Source: Delftia tsuruhatensis NBRC 16741 (GTDB lineage: Bacteria; Pseudomonadota; Gammaproteobacteria; Burkholderiales; Burkholderiaceae_C). From it: a stretch of 64,000 nucleotides of DNA. The notes under the pieces are model-generated. The model searched no databases and was not told the origin of the DNA. It worked only from the letters and a program-made list of their open reading frames with translations. How positions within the stretch are numbered: the first letter of the stretch is position 1; every line of letters starts with the position of its first letter. Below are positions 8,918 through 15,929 of the stretch, piece after piece. The stretch spans positions 17,946 through 81,945 of the forward strand of contig NZ_BCTO01000050.1 of NCBI RefSeq assembly GCF_001571325.1, given 5' to 3'. A program made the position numbers and the translations under genes.

Positions 8918-8960
8918 GTTATATCGATGCAGTTCACTCCATAGTCTTGACTCAGGTCAA
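8918..8960 (-). promoter_or_regulatory. Candidate FNR/ANR-activated class II promoter for the fabI operon
   Basis: TTGAC-TCAG-GTCAA (8947-8960) is a symmetrical FNR/ANR-type half-site pair (consensus TTGAT-N4-ATCAA, with frequent TTGAC/GTCAA variants). On the minus strand it is followed after 23 bases by TATAAC (8923-8918). That places the box centre about 42 bases upstream of the inferred start near 8911, the geometry of class II FNR activation. The direction leads to fabI at 8662. No comparable -10 sits at that distance on the plus strand; GAGAAT at 8979-8984 is a weaker and closer alternative. Confidence 0.55.
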
Positions 8961-9073
8961 AGAGGGCTGCCTCACGGGGAGAATGCCGCTTGCCGCCGGT
9001 TGCTGTGCCCAGTAGAGCAATGGTGTCTTTTTGCGCCAACAGCCGAGCATTCTCTGTATTGGCCGGATTTCAA

Positions 9074-9103
9074 TGAATACAAGGTATTCACACCATATTG
9101 GTG
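9074..9103. promoter_or_regulatory. Two abutting palindromes upstream of the 498-residue gene
   Basis: TGAATAC-AAG-GTATTCA (9074-9090) and CACCA-TAT-TGGTG (9091-9103) are both perfect inverted repeats with 3-base spacers and touch end to end. They lie 120-150 bp before the start codon at 9223. Paired short dyads of this kind are usually operator sites; the regulator is not identifiable here. Confidence 0.45.
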
Positions 9104-9222
9104 CATGGGAGGTAAAGAAAACCGGAAATCTGCCGATGGTCCGTGGACAGAGAAAATCCCCGGCCTGCAAAGGCCTGGGCCGCCATTCAGTCGGGACAAG
9201 ACCGAAGGAAGATGTTCAATCC

Positions 9223-10719
9223 ATGACCAGCATTTCATCCACCGGCGCCAGCTTTGCCGCCAGCGCAGCGGGCATGCGGCCCACGGTGTCCGTGAGGTCG
9301 TCAGCGACCACGGCAGCTGCTGCACCCGCCGACCCGGGCACGCAGGTCACGCTGGGCCAGTCCGCAGGGTCCAGCGTCATCTATGCCAAACCGCAGCCCG
9401 TGGAACTGGGCCAGTTCAGGCTGACCCGGGCCTGGGCCTCGCAAGACAGGGACGACATCAGCACCCTGATGGCGCGCAACCTGGGCCTGGGCCCGTCGGC
9501 CAGCCTGGCCGACCGCTGGCGCGGCCTGGGCGGCGCCCTGCTGTCGCGCTTTGCGGCCGCGCCGTCGGACTACCAGCAGACGGTTGCGGAGTACCAGGCG
9601 CCCACGGCGGCCGACTCCGTCGCAGGCAGCGCGGATGCGCAGGCCCTGGACAAGTCCGCACTGAGCGATGTGTCCGTGGGCGCTGCCACCGTGAGCCTGA
9701 AGATCCGCACGCAATCGGGCCAGACCGTGGAGCTGCGGATTGCCACGAACGACGGCAGCGAAGCGGGCAGCAGCAGCGGGCTGCGGGTCGAGGTCAAGAG
9801 TTCCGGCACCTTGAGCCAGGCCGAGAGCGCGGCCATCGCCCAGCTGGCCGACGGGCTGGACGAAGCGCTGGAAGGCCTGGGAAAGCCGGGCAAGCCCCAG
9901 CTGGAACTGGGCAAGCTGATGGACTTCGATCGCAGCGTGCTGTCCGGCCTGGACCTGGACATCAAGAACCCCAAGCCTTCGCAGCCCCTGTCCTCGTTCA
10001 GCCTGCATGTGGGCGCCGATGGCCGATCGGTGGCGATGAAGGGCGCGGCGGGCGAGCTGGCCGTCAACCTGGAGTCCGACGCGCCCGCAGGCGCCAGCGC
10101 GTCGCAGCGCCAGTCCGCGCTGGACCAGCATCTGAAGCGCTTTGATGCCGCCGCGCAGCGCGGCCGTGCGGATGCGGCGCTGGTGGACATGTTCAAGAGT
10201 GCCTTCAGTCAGCTGCACAACGCGCAGGCGCCGGCCGCGCCGGGCGCCATCGTCGCGCTCTCCGGGCTGGAGCGTTCCGTGCAGTCCCTGCAAAGCGGCC
10301 TGGCCGATTTCCAGGCCAGCTTCAGCGGTGACTTCGAGAACACCAACGAATTCGGCGCCGTGACCGAAATCGGCCGCGCCGAGTACCAGGTGGGCCAGAA
10401 GACCACCCGGCAGTCCCGCGGCAGGGAGGGCGAGTCGATCGCCCAGGTGGTGACCGAGTCCCTGAACGCCGAGTCCAAAAAGGCGCGCAACCGCAGCATG
10501 CTGGATTTGCAGTCGGGCAACTATGACCTGACCAAGGTGCAGGACAGCCGCACCATCACCACGCTGATCGAGACAGCCGGCAAGCAGGTCACCGGCGCGC
10601 TGCGCAAGACGCAGGAGCGCCAGATGCAGACGTGGGACCAGCTGGTGGAGCACCGCACCCAGCAGCACCGCGAAACGCCCGGTGGGCGCAGCTTCACTGA
10701 GCAACTCGCGTTGAGGTAG
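9223..10719 (+). CDS. Hypothetical protein, 498 residues, cysteine-free
   Basis: I do not recognise this family with confidence. The protein begins MTSISSTGASFAASAAGMRP. About 50 Ser/Thr/Ala-rich residues of likely disordered tail lead into mixed alpha/beta regions (VSLKIRTQSGQTVELRIAT; LSSFSLHVGADGRSVAMKG) and a C-terminal helical, Gln/Arg-rich end. There is no signal peptide, membrane segment or cysteine, a composition seen in secreted or surface proteins and some effectors, but that is only suggestive. The frame is open 64 codons further upstream; I chose 9223 because GAAGGAAG lies about 11 bases before it. It stands alone between two AT-rich regions, and its stop codon lies in a 14-bp tandem repeat. 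Confidence 0.7.
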   Translation: MTSISSTGASFAASAAGMRPTVSVRSSATTAAAAPADPGTQVTLGQSAGSSVIYAKPQPVELGQFRLTRAWASQDRDDISTLMARNLGLGPSASLADRWRGLGGALLSRFAAAPSDYQQTVAEYQAPTAADSVAGSADAQALDKSALSDVSVGAATVSLKIRTQSGQTVELRIATNDGSEAGSSSGLRVEVKSSGTLSQAESAAIAQLADGLDEALEGLGKPGKPQLELGKLMDFDRSVLSGLDLDIKNPKPSQPLSSFSLHVGADGRSVAMKGAAGELAVNLESDAPAGASASQRQSALDQHLKRFDAAAQRGRADAALVDMFKSAFSQLHNAQAPAAPGAIVALSGLERSVQSLQSGLADFQASFSGDFENTNEFGAVTEIGRAEYQVGQKTTRQSRGREGESIAQVVTESLNAESKKARNRSMLDLQSGNYDLTKVQDSRTITTLIETAGKQVTGALRKTQERQMQTWDQLVEHRTQQHRETPGGRSFTEQLALR

Positions 10720-10752
10720 TCGCGCTGAGATAGTCGCGTTGAGGTAGTCGCG
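10711..10752 (+). repeat. Three tandem 14-bp copies across a stop codon
   Basis: TTGAGGTAGTCGCG (10711-10724), CTGAGATAGTCGCG (10725-10738) and TTGAGGTAGTCGCG (10739-10752) follow each other without a gap. Copies one and three are identical; the middle one differs at two positions. The first copy supplies the last codons and the TAG stop of the 498-residue gene. Each copy carries a TAG, and since 14 is not a multiple of three the unit recurs in a new frame each time. Confidence 0.9.
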
Positions 10753-10786
10753 GCGCGGGCCGGGCCGTGTGTCGTCGTTGTGTCAC

Positions 10787-10812
10787 AAAACTTCCGTATA
10801 AGAAGTTTTTTT
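10787..10812 (+). terminator. Probable intrinsic terminator
   Basis: AAAACTTC (10787-10794), loop CGTATAA and GAAGTTTT (10802-10809) form a perfect 8-bp stem running into three more Ts. It lies about 70 bases after the stop of the 498-residue gene and 75 bases before the TelA cluster, so it probably separates the two. The stem is AT-rich and weak, and its symmetry means it could also be an operator. Confidence 0.5.
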
Positions 10813-10886
10813 GAACAAGACATGACAACGGCCCGCGCGTTCATGACCGAATTTCATCTTGCCGTCATCCAGGGCGGAGCCACTCA

Positions 10887-11999
10887 ATGAACGCGCGCCG
10901 TGCTTTGGCGGCGGGGCTGGCGGCGCTGCTGCTGGCGGCCGTGGGCGGCGGCGTCTGGTACTCGCGCACGGCCCTGGTGCAGGACCGCCAGGCGCAGCTG
11001 ACGCAGCAGCAGTCCGTGACGGCACGCGGCCTGATCGGCTCCGAGAAGGAAGCCTTCTTCCAGGACGAGCGCGTGCGCGACGTGCTGGCGCGCCACGGCG
11101 TGACGGTGACGGTGCAAAAGGCCGGCTCGCGCAGCATTGCCAACAGCTACGACCCCAAGCAGTACGACTTCGGCTTTCCCTCGGGGGCGCCGGCTGCGGC
11201 CCAGCTCAAGGCGGCGGCCAGGGCCGGCACGGTCTACACGCCGTTCTACACGCCCATCGTGTTCGCCAGCTGGCGGCCCATTGCCGAGATCCTGATCGCC
11301 AACGGCGTTGCGCAAAAGCAGGGCGACTTCTTTTACGTGACCGATCTGCCGGCCCTGCTGGCCATGGCCGGCAAGGGCACGCGCTGGCGTGACCTGAAGG
11401 CCTCCGGCGCCTTTGCCACCGGCAAGGCCGTGCTGCCCGCCAGCACCGATGTGCGCAGCTCCAACAGCGCGGCCATGTACCTGGCGCTGGCCAGCTATGT
11501 GCTCAACGGCCAGCAGGTGGTGCAAAGCCCGGCCGACCTGGAGCGCGTGATGCCGCAGGTGGCGCCGCTGTTTTTGCGCCAGGGTTTCCAGGAAAGCTCG
11601 TCGGCCGGCCCCTTCGAGGACTACCTGGCCCTGGGCATGGGCAAGGCGCCGCTGCTGGTGGCCTATGAATCGCAGCTGGTGGAGTTCCTGCTGCGCCACC
11701 CGCAGCGCAGGAGCGGCGAGATGGTGATGCTCTACCCGCAGCCCACGCTGTATTCCAAGCATGTGCTCGTGCCCTACACGCCTGCGGGCGATCGCGTGGG
11801 CCAGCTGCTCGAATCCGATCCGCAGCTGCGCGCATTGGCGCAGGAATACGGCTTTCGCACCGGCGGCGACACGCACGGGCCCGAGCGCTGGGCCGGGCAG
11901 GGCGTGCAGGCGCCCGCGCAGCTGGTGGATGTGATCGAACCGCCCAGCCAGGAGTGGCTGGAGCGAATGATCGTGGACATGGAGCAGCGCTTCAAATGA
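10887..11999 (+). CDS. Membrane-anchored solute-binding-like protein of the TelA cluster
   Basis: A 370-residue protein with an N-terminal signal or membrane anchor (residues about 5-24, ALAAGLAALLLAAVGGGVWYS). The rest has the look of a periplasmic binding-protein fold (GSEKEAFFQDERVRDVLARHGVTVTVQKAGSRSIANSYDPKQYDFGF; later VLPASTDVRSSNSAAMYLALASY). It is the first gene of a four-gene set, 22 bp before telA. Its ligand is unknown. With no permease or ATPase nearby, it is more likely a sensor or partner of the VWA lipoprotein than part of an importer. GGAG lies about 9 bases before the ATG. Confidence 0.75.
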   Translation: MNARRALAAGLAALLLAAVGGGVWYSRTALVQDRQAQLTQQQSVTARGLIGSEKEAFFQDERVRDVLARHGVTVTVQKAGSRSIANSYDPKQYDFGFPSGAPAAAQLKAAARAGTVYTPFYTPIVFASWRPIAEILIANGVAQKQGDFFYVTDLPALLAMAGKGTRWRDLKASGAFATGKAVLPASTDVRSSNSAAMYLALASYVLNGQQVVQSPADLERVMPQVAPLFLRQGFQESSSAGPFEDYLALGMGKAPLLVAYESQLVEFLLRHPQRRSGEMVMLYPQPTLYSKHVLVPYTPAGDRVGQLLESDPQLRALAQEYGFRTGGDTHGPERWAGQGVQAPAQLVDVIEPPSQEWLERMIVDMEQRFK

Positions 12000-12021
12000 C
12001 CGAACGTTCCAGGAGCAACCG

Positions 12022-13266
12022 ATGAGCAACACCCCCCAGACCACCGCTGCCAGCGCCGCCGTGGCCGTGCCTGCGCAGGAGCAGGATTTCGTGCTGGAGC
12101 CGCCCGCGCCCGCCCTGCCCGTGCCCATCGAGTCGGCCAGCGGCAAGGTCCGCCTCAAGGCCGAGGAAGTGCAGCAGCTGGACGCGCACGTGGCGCAGTT
12201 CATCGACGACATCACCGCCAACGACAGCCAGTCGCCCGCCTTCAAGGGCGCGGTCGAGCGCATCCACGGCATGGGCAACAAGGAGGTGCAGGCCGCTGCC
12301 GCCGTCTCCAACCGCATGCTAGAGCGCCCCGTCAAGACGCTGAACAACGGCCTGTTCGACCAGGGCAGCCAGATCGGCCAGGGCCTGATCGACCTGCGCC
12401 GCCAGGTGGAGGCGCTGGACCCCTCGCGCCAGGACGACCTGTTCAAGCCGCGCAAGCTGCTGGGCCTGATCCCCATGGGCAACAGGCTGGTGGACTACTT
12501 CGACAAGTTCCAGTCCAGCCAGAGCCACCTGAACGCCATCATCGACAGCCTCAAGCGCGGCAAGGACGAGCTGCTGCGCGACAACGCCGCCATCGAGCAG
12601 GAAAAGGCCAACCTGTGGGGCCTGATGGAGCGGCTGGAGAAATACATCCACATCGGCAAGAAGCTGGACGCGGCGCTGGAGGCCAAGGCGGCGCAGCTGG
12701 ACGCCAGCGACCCGGAAAAGGCGCGCGTGGTGCGCGAGGACATGCTGTTCTACGCACGCCAGAAGGTCACCGACCTGCTCACCCAGATGGCGGTGAACGT
12801 GCAGGGCTACCTGGCGCTGGACCTGGTGCGCAAGAACAACCTCGAACTGGCCAAGGGCGTGGACCGCGCGACCACCACCACGGTCTCTGCCCTGCGCACG
12901 GCCGTCATCGTGGCGCAGGCGCTGGCCAACCAGAAGCTGGTGCTGGACCAGATCACGGCGCTGAACACCACCACGGGCAACCTGATCGCCGGCACCAGCG
13001 AGCTGCTGCGCGAGCAAAGCGGGAAGATCCACGAGCAGGCGGCCGGCAGCACCATCGACATCGCCAGGCTGCAGCAGGCCTTCGGCAACATCTACCAGAC
13101 CATGGACGCCATGGCCGACTTCAAGGTCAAGGCCCTGGCCTCCATGCAGACCACGGTGGACACGCTGTCGCAGGAGGTGGACAAGTCCCGCGCCTATCTG
13201 GAAAAGAGCCGCCGCGAGGACGTGCGCGAGGCGCTGCAGGCGCCCGCCGGCGAGGTGGTGCTGTGA
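12022..13266 (+). CDS. telA: TelA/KlaA-family toxic-anion-resistance protein
   Basis: A 414-residue, almost entirely helical cytosolic protein. Diagnostic TelA segments are visible: LDPSRQDDLFKPRKLLGLIPMGNRLVDYFDKFQS-like core (about 130-165), INAIID-like repeats with long coiled coils, and the C-terminal AVIVAQALANQKLVLDQITALNTTTGNLI stretch. TelA proteins were first linked to tellurite resistance on plasmids, but most chromosomal copies have no proven role and are linked to stress and cell-envelope functions. AGGAG precedes the ATG. The stop codon lies 2 bases before the next start, so coupling with the VWA gene is very likely. Confidence 0.9.
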   Translation: MSNTPQTTAASAAVAVPAQEQDFVLEPPAPALPVPIESASGKVRLKAEEVQQLDAHVAQFIDDITANDSQSPAFKGAVERIHGMGNKEVQAAAAVSNRMLERPVKTLNNGLFDQGSQIGQGLIDLRRQVEALDPSRQDDLFKPRKLLGLIPMGNRLVDYFDKFQSSQSHLNAIIDSLKRGKDELLRDNAAIEQEKANLWGLMERLEKYIHIGKKLDAALEAKAAQLDASDPEKARVVREDMLFYARQKVTDLLTQMAVNVQGYLALDLVRKNNLELAKGVDRATTTTVSALRTAVIVAQALANQKLVLDQITALNTTTGNLIAGTSELLREQSGKIHEQAAGSTIDIARLQQAFGNIYQTMDAMADFKVKALASMQTTVDTLSQEVDKSRAYLEKSRREDVREALQAPAGEVVL

Positions 13267-13268
13267 GC

Positions 13269-14879
13269 ATGTTCCGGCGCCTGGCGGCCTGGTGGCTGCT
13301 GGGCCTTGCGCTGGTCCTGGCCGGCTGCGGCAAGTCGCCCGAACCCGCGCCGCAGGCCGCCGCAAAGGCCGATGCGCCCGCCGGTCCCCAGGGTGCGTTC
13401 ACCGCGCTGGCCGGCTCCGAACTCAAGGACGTGGCGCCCGCGCTGGAGCAGGCCGCCACGGCGGCGGGCGTACCGCTCAAGCTCAGCTATGCAGGCACGC
13501 TGGAGATGGTCGAGCGCATCAATGCGGGCGAGCAGTACGACGCCATCCTGCCGCCCAATGGCGCCTATCCCGCGCTGGCGCTGGCGAACAAGCCGCTGGC
13601 GCGCGAAAAGCTTTTCTACTCGCGCGTGGCCCTGGGCGTGAAGGCCCCCGTGCTGCAAAAGCTGGGCTGGGACAAGGCACCGCCCACCTGGGCCGACATC
13701 GCACGCGCTGCCGCCCAGGGCCGGCTGCGCTACGGCATGACCAATCCGGCCAGCTCCAACACCGGCATGAGCGCGCTGTTCGCCGTGGCCTCGGCCGTGG
13801 CCGGCAAGACCGAGGACCTGGACGCCAGGGAGGTCAACGCCAAGGTGCTCAAGGATTTTCTGTCGGGCCAGAAGCTCACGGCAGGCAGCTCCGGCTGGCT
13901 GGCCGAGGCCTTCGAGCGCGAGCCTGGCGCCGTCGATGCGCTGGTCAACTACGAGGCCGTGATCCTGCGCCTGAACGAGAAGCTGCCCGCCGCCGACCGC
14001 CTGACCCTGGTCTACCCGCGCGACGGCGTGATCTCGGCCGACTATCCGCTGATGCTGCTCAACGCCGGTCGCCGCGCCGACTATGACAAGCTGGTCGCCC
14101 AGTTCAAGGCCCCCGCCTTCCAGGGCCAGCCGCTGCGCCAGGCCCAGCTGCGCCCCGCCAGCCCCGAGGCGCAGGCCAGCCCGGCCCTGCCCACGGCGCC
14201 CGTGGTGGAGCTGAGCTTTCCGAACCGGCTGGAGGTGATCGATGCCGTGCTCTCGGCCTACCAGAGCGATCTGCGCCGTCCGGCCACCAGCATCTTCGTG
14301 CTGGACGTGAGCGGCTCCATGAAGGGTGCGCGGCTGGCGCAGATGAAGGAGGCGCTCAAGCTGCTGTCCGGCGCCGAGGCCTCGGCCGCCAGCCAGCGCT
14401 ATGCCGCCTTCCAGGCGCGCGAGCGCGTGCTGCTGATTCCGTTCTCGGGCCTGGTCGGCCAGCCCGCGCGCGTGCAGTTCGCGGCGGGCGACCTGCAGGC
14501 CGCAAGCGCCCAGGTGCTGGCCTATGCCGACAGCCTGGTGGCTGACGGCGGCACGGCCATCTACGACGCGCTCACGCTGGCCCAGCAGCAGGCCCGCCAG
14601 GAACTGCGGGCCGATCCCGAGCGCTTCGTCAGCATCGTGCTGCTGACCGATGGCGCCAACACGGCCGGCCGCGACTGGGCCGCGTTCGAGCGCGAGCAGC
14701 GCATGGCGCGCGACGGCGGCGCGCCGCTGGTGCGGGTCTTTCCCATCATCTTTGGCGAGGCGCAGTCCGGCGAAATGCAGGCCCTGGCCGCGCTGACGGG
14801 CGGGCGCGCCTTCGATGCGCGCAACACCGGCAAGAGCGGACTGCCGCTGGTGTTCAAGGAAATCCGGGGCTACCAGTGA
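13269..14879 (+). CDS. Lipoprotein with solute-binding domain fused to a VWA domain
   Basis: A 536-residue lipoprotein. The signal peptide MFRRLAAWWLLGLALVLAGC ends in a lipobox. A periplasmic-binding-type domain (about 45-300) with NPASSNTGMSALFAVAS follows, then a von Willebrand A domain with an intact MIDAS, D346-x-S-x-S (VLDVSGSMKG), the conserved Thr of DGGTAIYDAL and LLTDGANTAG. The VWA domain implies metal-dependent protein binding outside the cytoplasm. I start at the ATG 13269; a GTG at 13263 overlapping the telA stop is possible. The same SBP-like fold appears in the first gene of the cluster, which suggests an ancient duplication with VWA added here. Confidence 0.88.
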   Translation: MFRRLAAWWLLGLALVLAGCGKSPEPAPQAAAKADAPAGPQGAFTALAGSELKDVAPALEQAATAAGVPLKLSYAGTLEMVERINAGEQYDAILPPNGAYPALALANKPLAREKLFYSRVALGVKAPVLQKLGWDKAPPTWADIARAAAQGRLRYGMTNPASSNTGMSALFAVASAVAGKTEDLDAREVNAKVLKDFLSGQKLTAGSSGWLAEAFEREPGAVDALVNYEAVILRLNEKLPAADRLTLVYPRDGVISADYPLMLLNAGRRADYDKLVAQFKAPAFQGQPLRQAQLRPASPEAQASPALPTAPVVELSFPNRLEVIDAVLSAYQSDLRRPATSIFVLDVSGSMKGARLAQMKEALKLLSGAEASAASQRYAAFQARERVLLIPFSGLVGQPARVQFAAGDLQAASAQVLAYADSLVADGGTAIYDALTLAQQQARQELRADPERFVSIVLLTDGANTAGRDWAAFEREQRMARDGGAPLVRVFPIIFGEAQSGEMQALAALTGGRAFDARNTGKSGLPLVFKEIRGYQ

Positions 14880-14907
14880 CAGCGCCGCCAGCGATCGGAC
14901 CCGCCTG

Positions 14908-15531
14908 ATGCGCCGCCTGCAGCTTTTCTTCTACGGCAACGGCAACCTCGCCGGCCTGGCGCTGGCCCTGCTGGGGCCGGTGCTGCTGTTTGCCGGCGTG
15001 ATCGGCGGCGGCTGGGGCTGGATCACGCTGGGGCTGTACGTCGCGGGCCTGCTGCTGGGCTGGGCCCTGCAGCCCGCGGGCGCCAGCTTCGAGCGGGCGC
15101 TGCAGCAGCACTGGAGCGCCGAGGACATCCGCGAACGCATCGACGAGCTGGTGCAAAAGGCCCGCCCGATGCTCACGCCCGAGATGCAAAAGCACCTGGA
15201 CAGCGTGCGCGGCTCGGTGCACGAGGTGCTGCCCTCGCTGGCCGACGCCGGCCCGGTCTTCAACGACGGCCTGTTCACCGTGCGCGAGACGGTGCTGCAG
15301 TACCTGCCCGCCACGCTGTCGCACTATGCGGCGCTGCCGCCGCTGTTCCGTGTCACCCAGCCCGTGCAGGACGGCAAGACGCCCAGGCAGCTGTTGACCG
15401 AGCAGCTGGCGCTGCTGGCCGGGCAGATGCAGCAGGTGGTGGCCCATGTGGCGGCCAGCGACGCGCAGGCGCTGCTGGCCAATGGCCGCTTCTTGAAGCA
15501 GAAGTTCGACCAGCCGGATTTCCTGAAGTGA
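14908..15531 (+). CDS. Small two-helix membrane protein of the TelA cluster
   Basis: A 207-residue protein with two adjacent membrane segments (about residues 12-55, LAGLALALLGPVLLFAGVIGGGWGWITLGLYVAGLLLGWAL in pieces) and a cytosolic helical tail of about 140 residues. The tail ends in LLTEQLALLAGQMQQVVAHV and ANGRFLKQKF. Membrane anchor plus helical tail recall XpaC/YceG-type partners that sit beside TelA elsewhere, but I cannot confirm the family. It lies 28 bp after the VWA gene and is the last gene of the cluster. The start ATG at 14908 was chosen because the upstream extension overlaps the VWA coding region. Confidence 0.78.
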   Translation: MRRLQLFFYGNGNLAGLALALLGPVLLFAGVIGGGWGWITLGLYVAGLLLGWALQPAGASFERALQQHWSAEDIRERIDELVQKARPMLTPEMQKHLDSVRGSVHEVLPSLADAGPVFNDGLFTVRETVLQYLPATLSHYAALPPLFRVTQPVQDGKTPRQLLTEQLALLAGQMQQVVAHVAASDAQALLANGRFLKQKFDQPDFLK

Positions 15532-15645
15532 GGCGCCTGCAGGGTCGTCCCGCCACGCTGCGCGGACCCTGTGTTAGCATGCTCCGCCATGCAGCCTGCT
15601 GCATTCCCGTCTTCCAGACACCTGAACTCTCGATCCAAGACAGCC

Positions 15646-15699
15646 ATGAACGGTACGCCCGTTTCGATCATCGTTGCACAGTGGTGGCGCTTCCAATAA
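15646..15699 (+). CDS. trpL: trp leader peptide with tandem Trp codons
   Basis: The 17-codon frame reads MNGTPVSIIVAQWWRFQ and ends in TAA. Two adjacent TGG codons (15682-15687) stand four codons before the end, as in classical trp leader peptides. Trp is otherwise rare, so a chance WW just before a hairpin and 230 bp upstream of trpG is unlikely. The first hairpin begins at 15688, directly after the Trp codons, so a ribosome stalled there would cover its 5' arm. The ribosome site is poor (CCAAGA about 8 bases upstream). Confidence 0.75.
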   Translation: MNGTPVSIIVAQWWRFQ

Positions 15700-15757
15700 G
15701 GAAGCGGCACGTCGTCGCGGTTGCGTACCGCACCTTGCCGCCGTGACGGCAGCAAGG
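15688..15757 (+). promoter_or_regulatory. Candidate trp attenuator hairpins
   Basis: Three inverted repeats follow the Trp codons: CGCTTCC/GGAAGCG (15688-15694 with 15700-15706, perfect), GCGGT/ACCGC (15717-15721 with 15727-15731, perfect) and CCTTGCCGCCG/CGGCAGCAAGG (15733-15743 with 15747-15757, one mismatch). The order fits an attenuation leader. However, the last stem is not followed by a run of Ts, so the termination step, if any, is not of the standard intrinsic type. Confidence 0.5.
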
Positions 15758-15815
15758 CTCACTCAGCAGATGGCTCCCCGGCACGGCGGCTCCCAGAACC
15801 CAGGAGATTGCCCAG

Positions 15816-15914
15816 ATGCCCTCAAATTCCCCCTTCCAGACCCAGGCAGCATTGCGCGCATTCCCGCGCCAGCCTTCGCTGCGGCATGCCCGCGCCACCC
15901 GTTTTTCCCTTTGA
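15816..15914 (+). CDS. Possible 32-residue small ORF in the trpG leader
   Basis: MPSNSPFQTQAALRAFPRQP... runs for 32 codons to a TGA 15 bases before trpG. AGGAG lies 9 bases upstream of its ATG, better than the ribosome site of the leader peptide. The product is basic (Arg- and Gln-rich) and matches nothing I know. It may be translated simply to couple ribosome flow into trpG, or it may be chance. Confidence 0.3.
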   Translation: MPSNSPFQTQAALRAFPRQPSLRHARATRFSL

Positions 15915-15929
15915 GACCCAGGAGCCGGT

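Larger units (their letters stand above)
8663..9222. other. Divergent regulatory region between fabI and the 498-residue gene
   Basis: These 560 bases are clearly more AT-rich than the flanking genes. They hold four ordered signals: a 9/7/9 inverted repeat (8821-8845), a TATAAC hexamer with an FNR-type box (8918-8960, minus strand), a 7/3/7 inverted repeat (9074-9090) and a 5/3/5 inverted repeat (9091-9103). Short open frames here on both strands lack convincing ribosome sites and I do not call them genes. Confidence 0.6.
15532..15929 (+). other. trp leader region
   Basis: These 398 bases between the TelA cluster and trpG contain a Trp-Trp leader peptide (15646-15699), three successive hairpins (15688-15757) and a 32-codon frame with a ribosome site (15816-15914). 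I see no clear U-tract terminator and no confident sigma-70 promoter. Confidence 0.7.

Noticed and set aside
8830..9039. 69-codon minus-strand frame in the fabI upstream region
   Set aside because: No ribosome site, unusual composition, and it lies across the promoter-like signals; better explained as regulatory DNA.
10711..10752. CRISPR-like array
   Set aside because: Units are 14 bp with no spacers and no cas genes nearby; a simple tandem duplication.
15733..15757. The 11-bp stem after the trp leader as a standard intrinsic terminator
   Set aside because: No run of Ts follows; kept only as part of a candidate attenuator.
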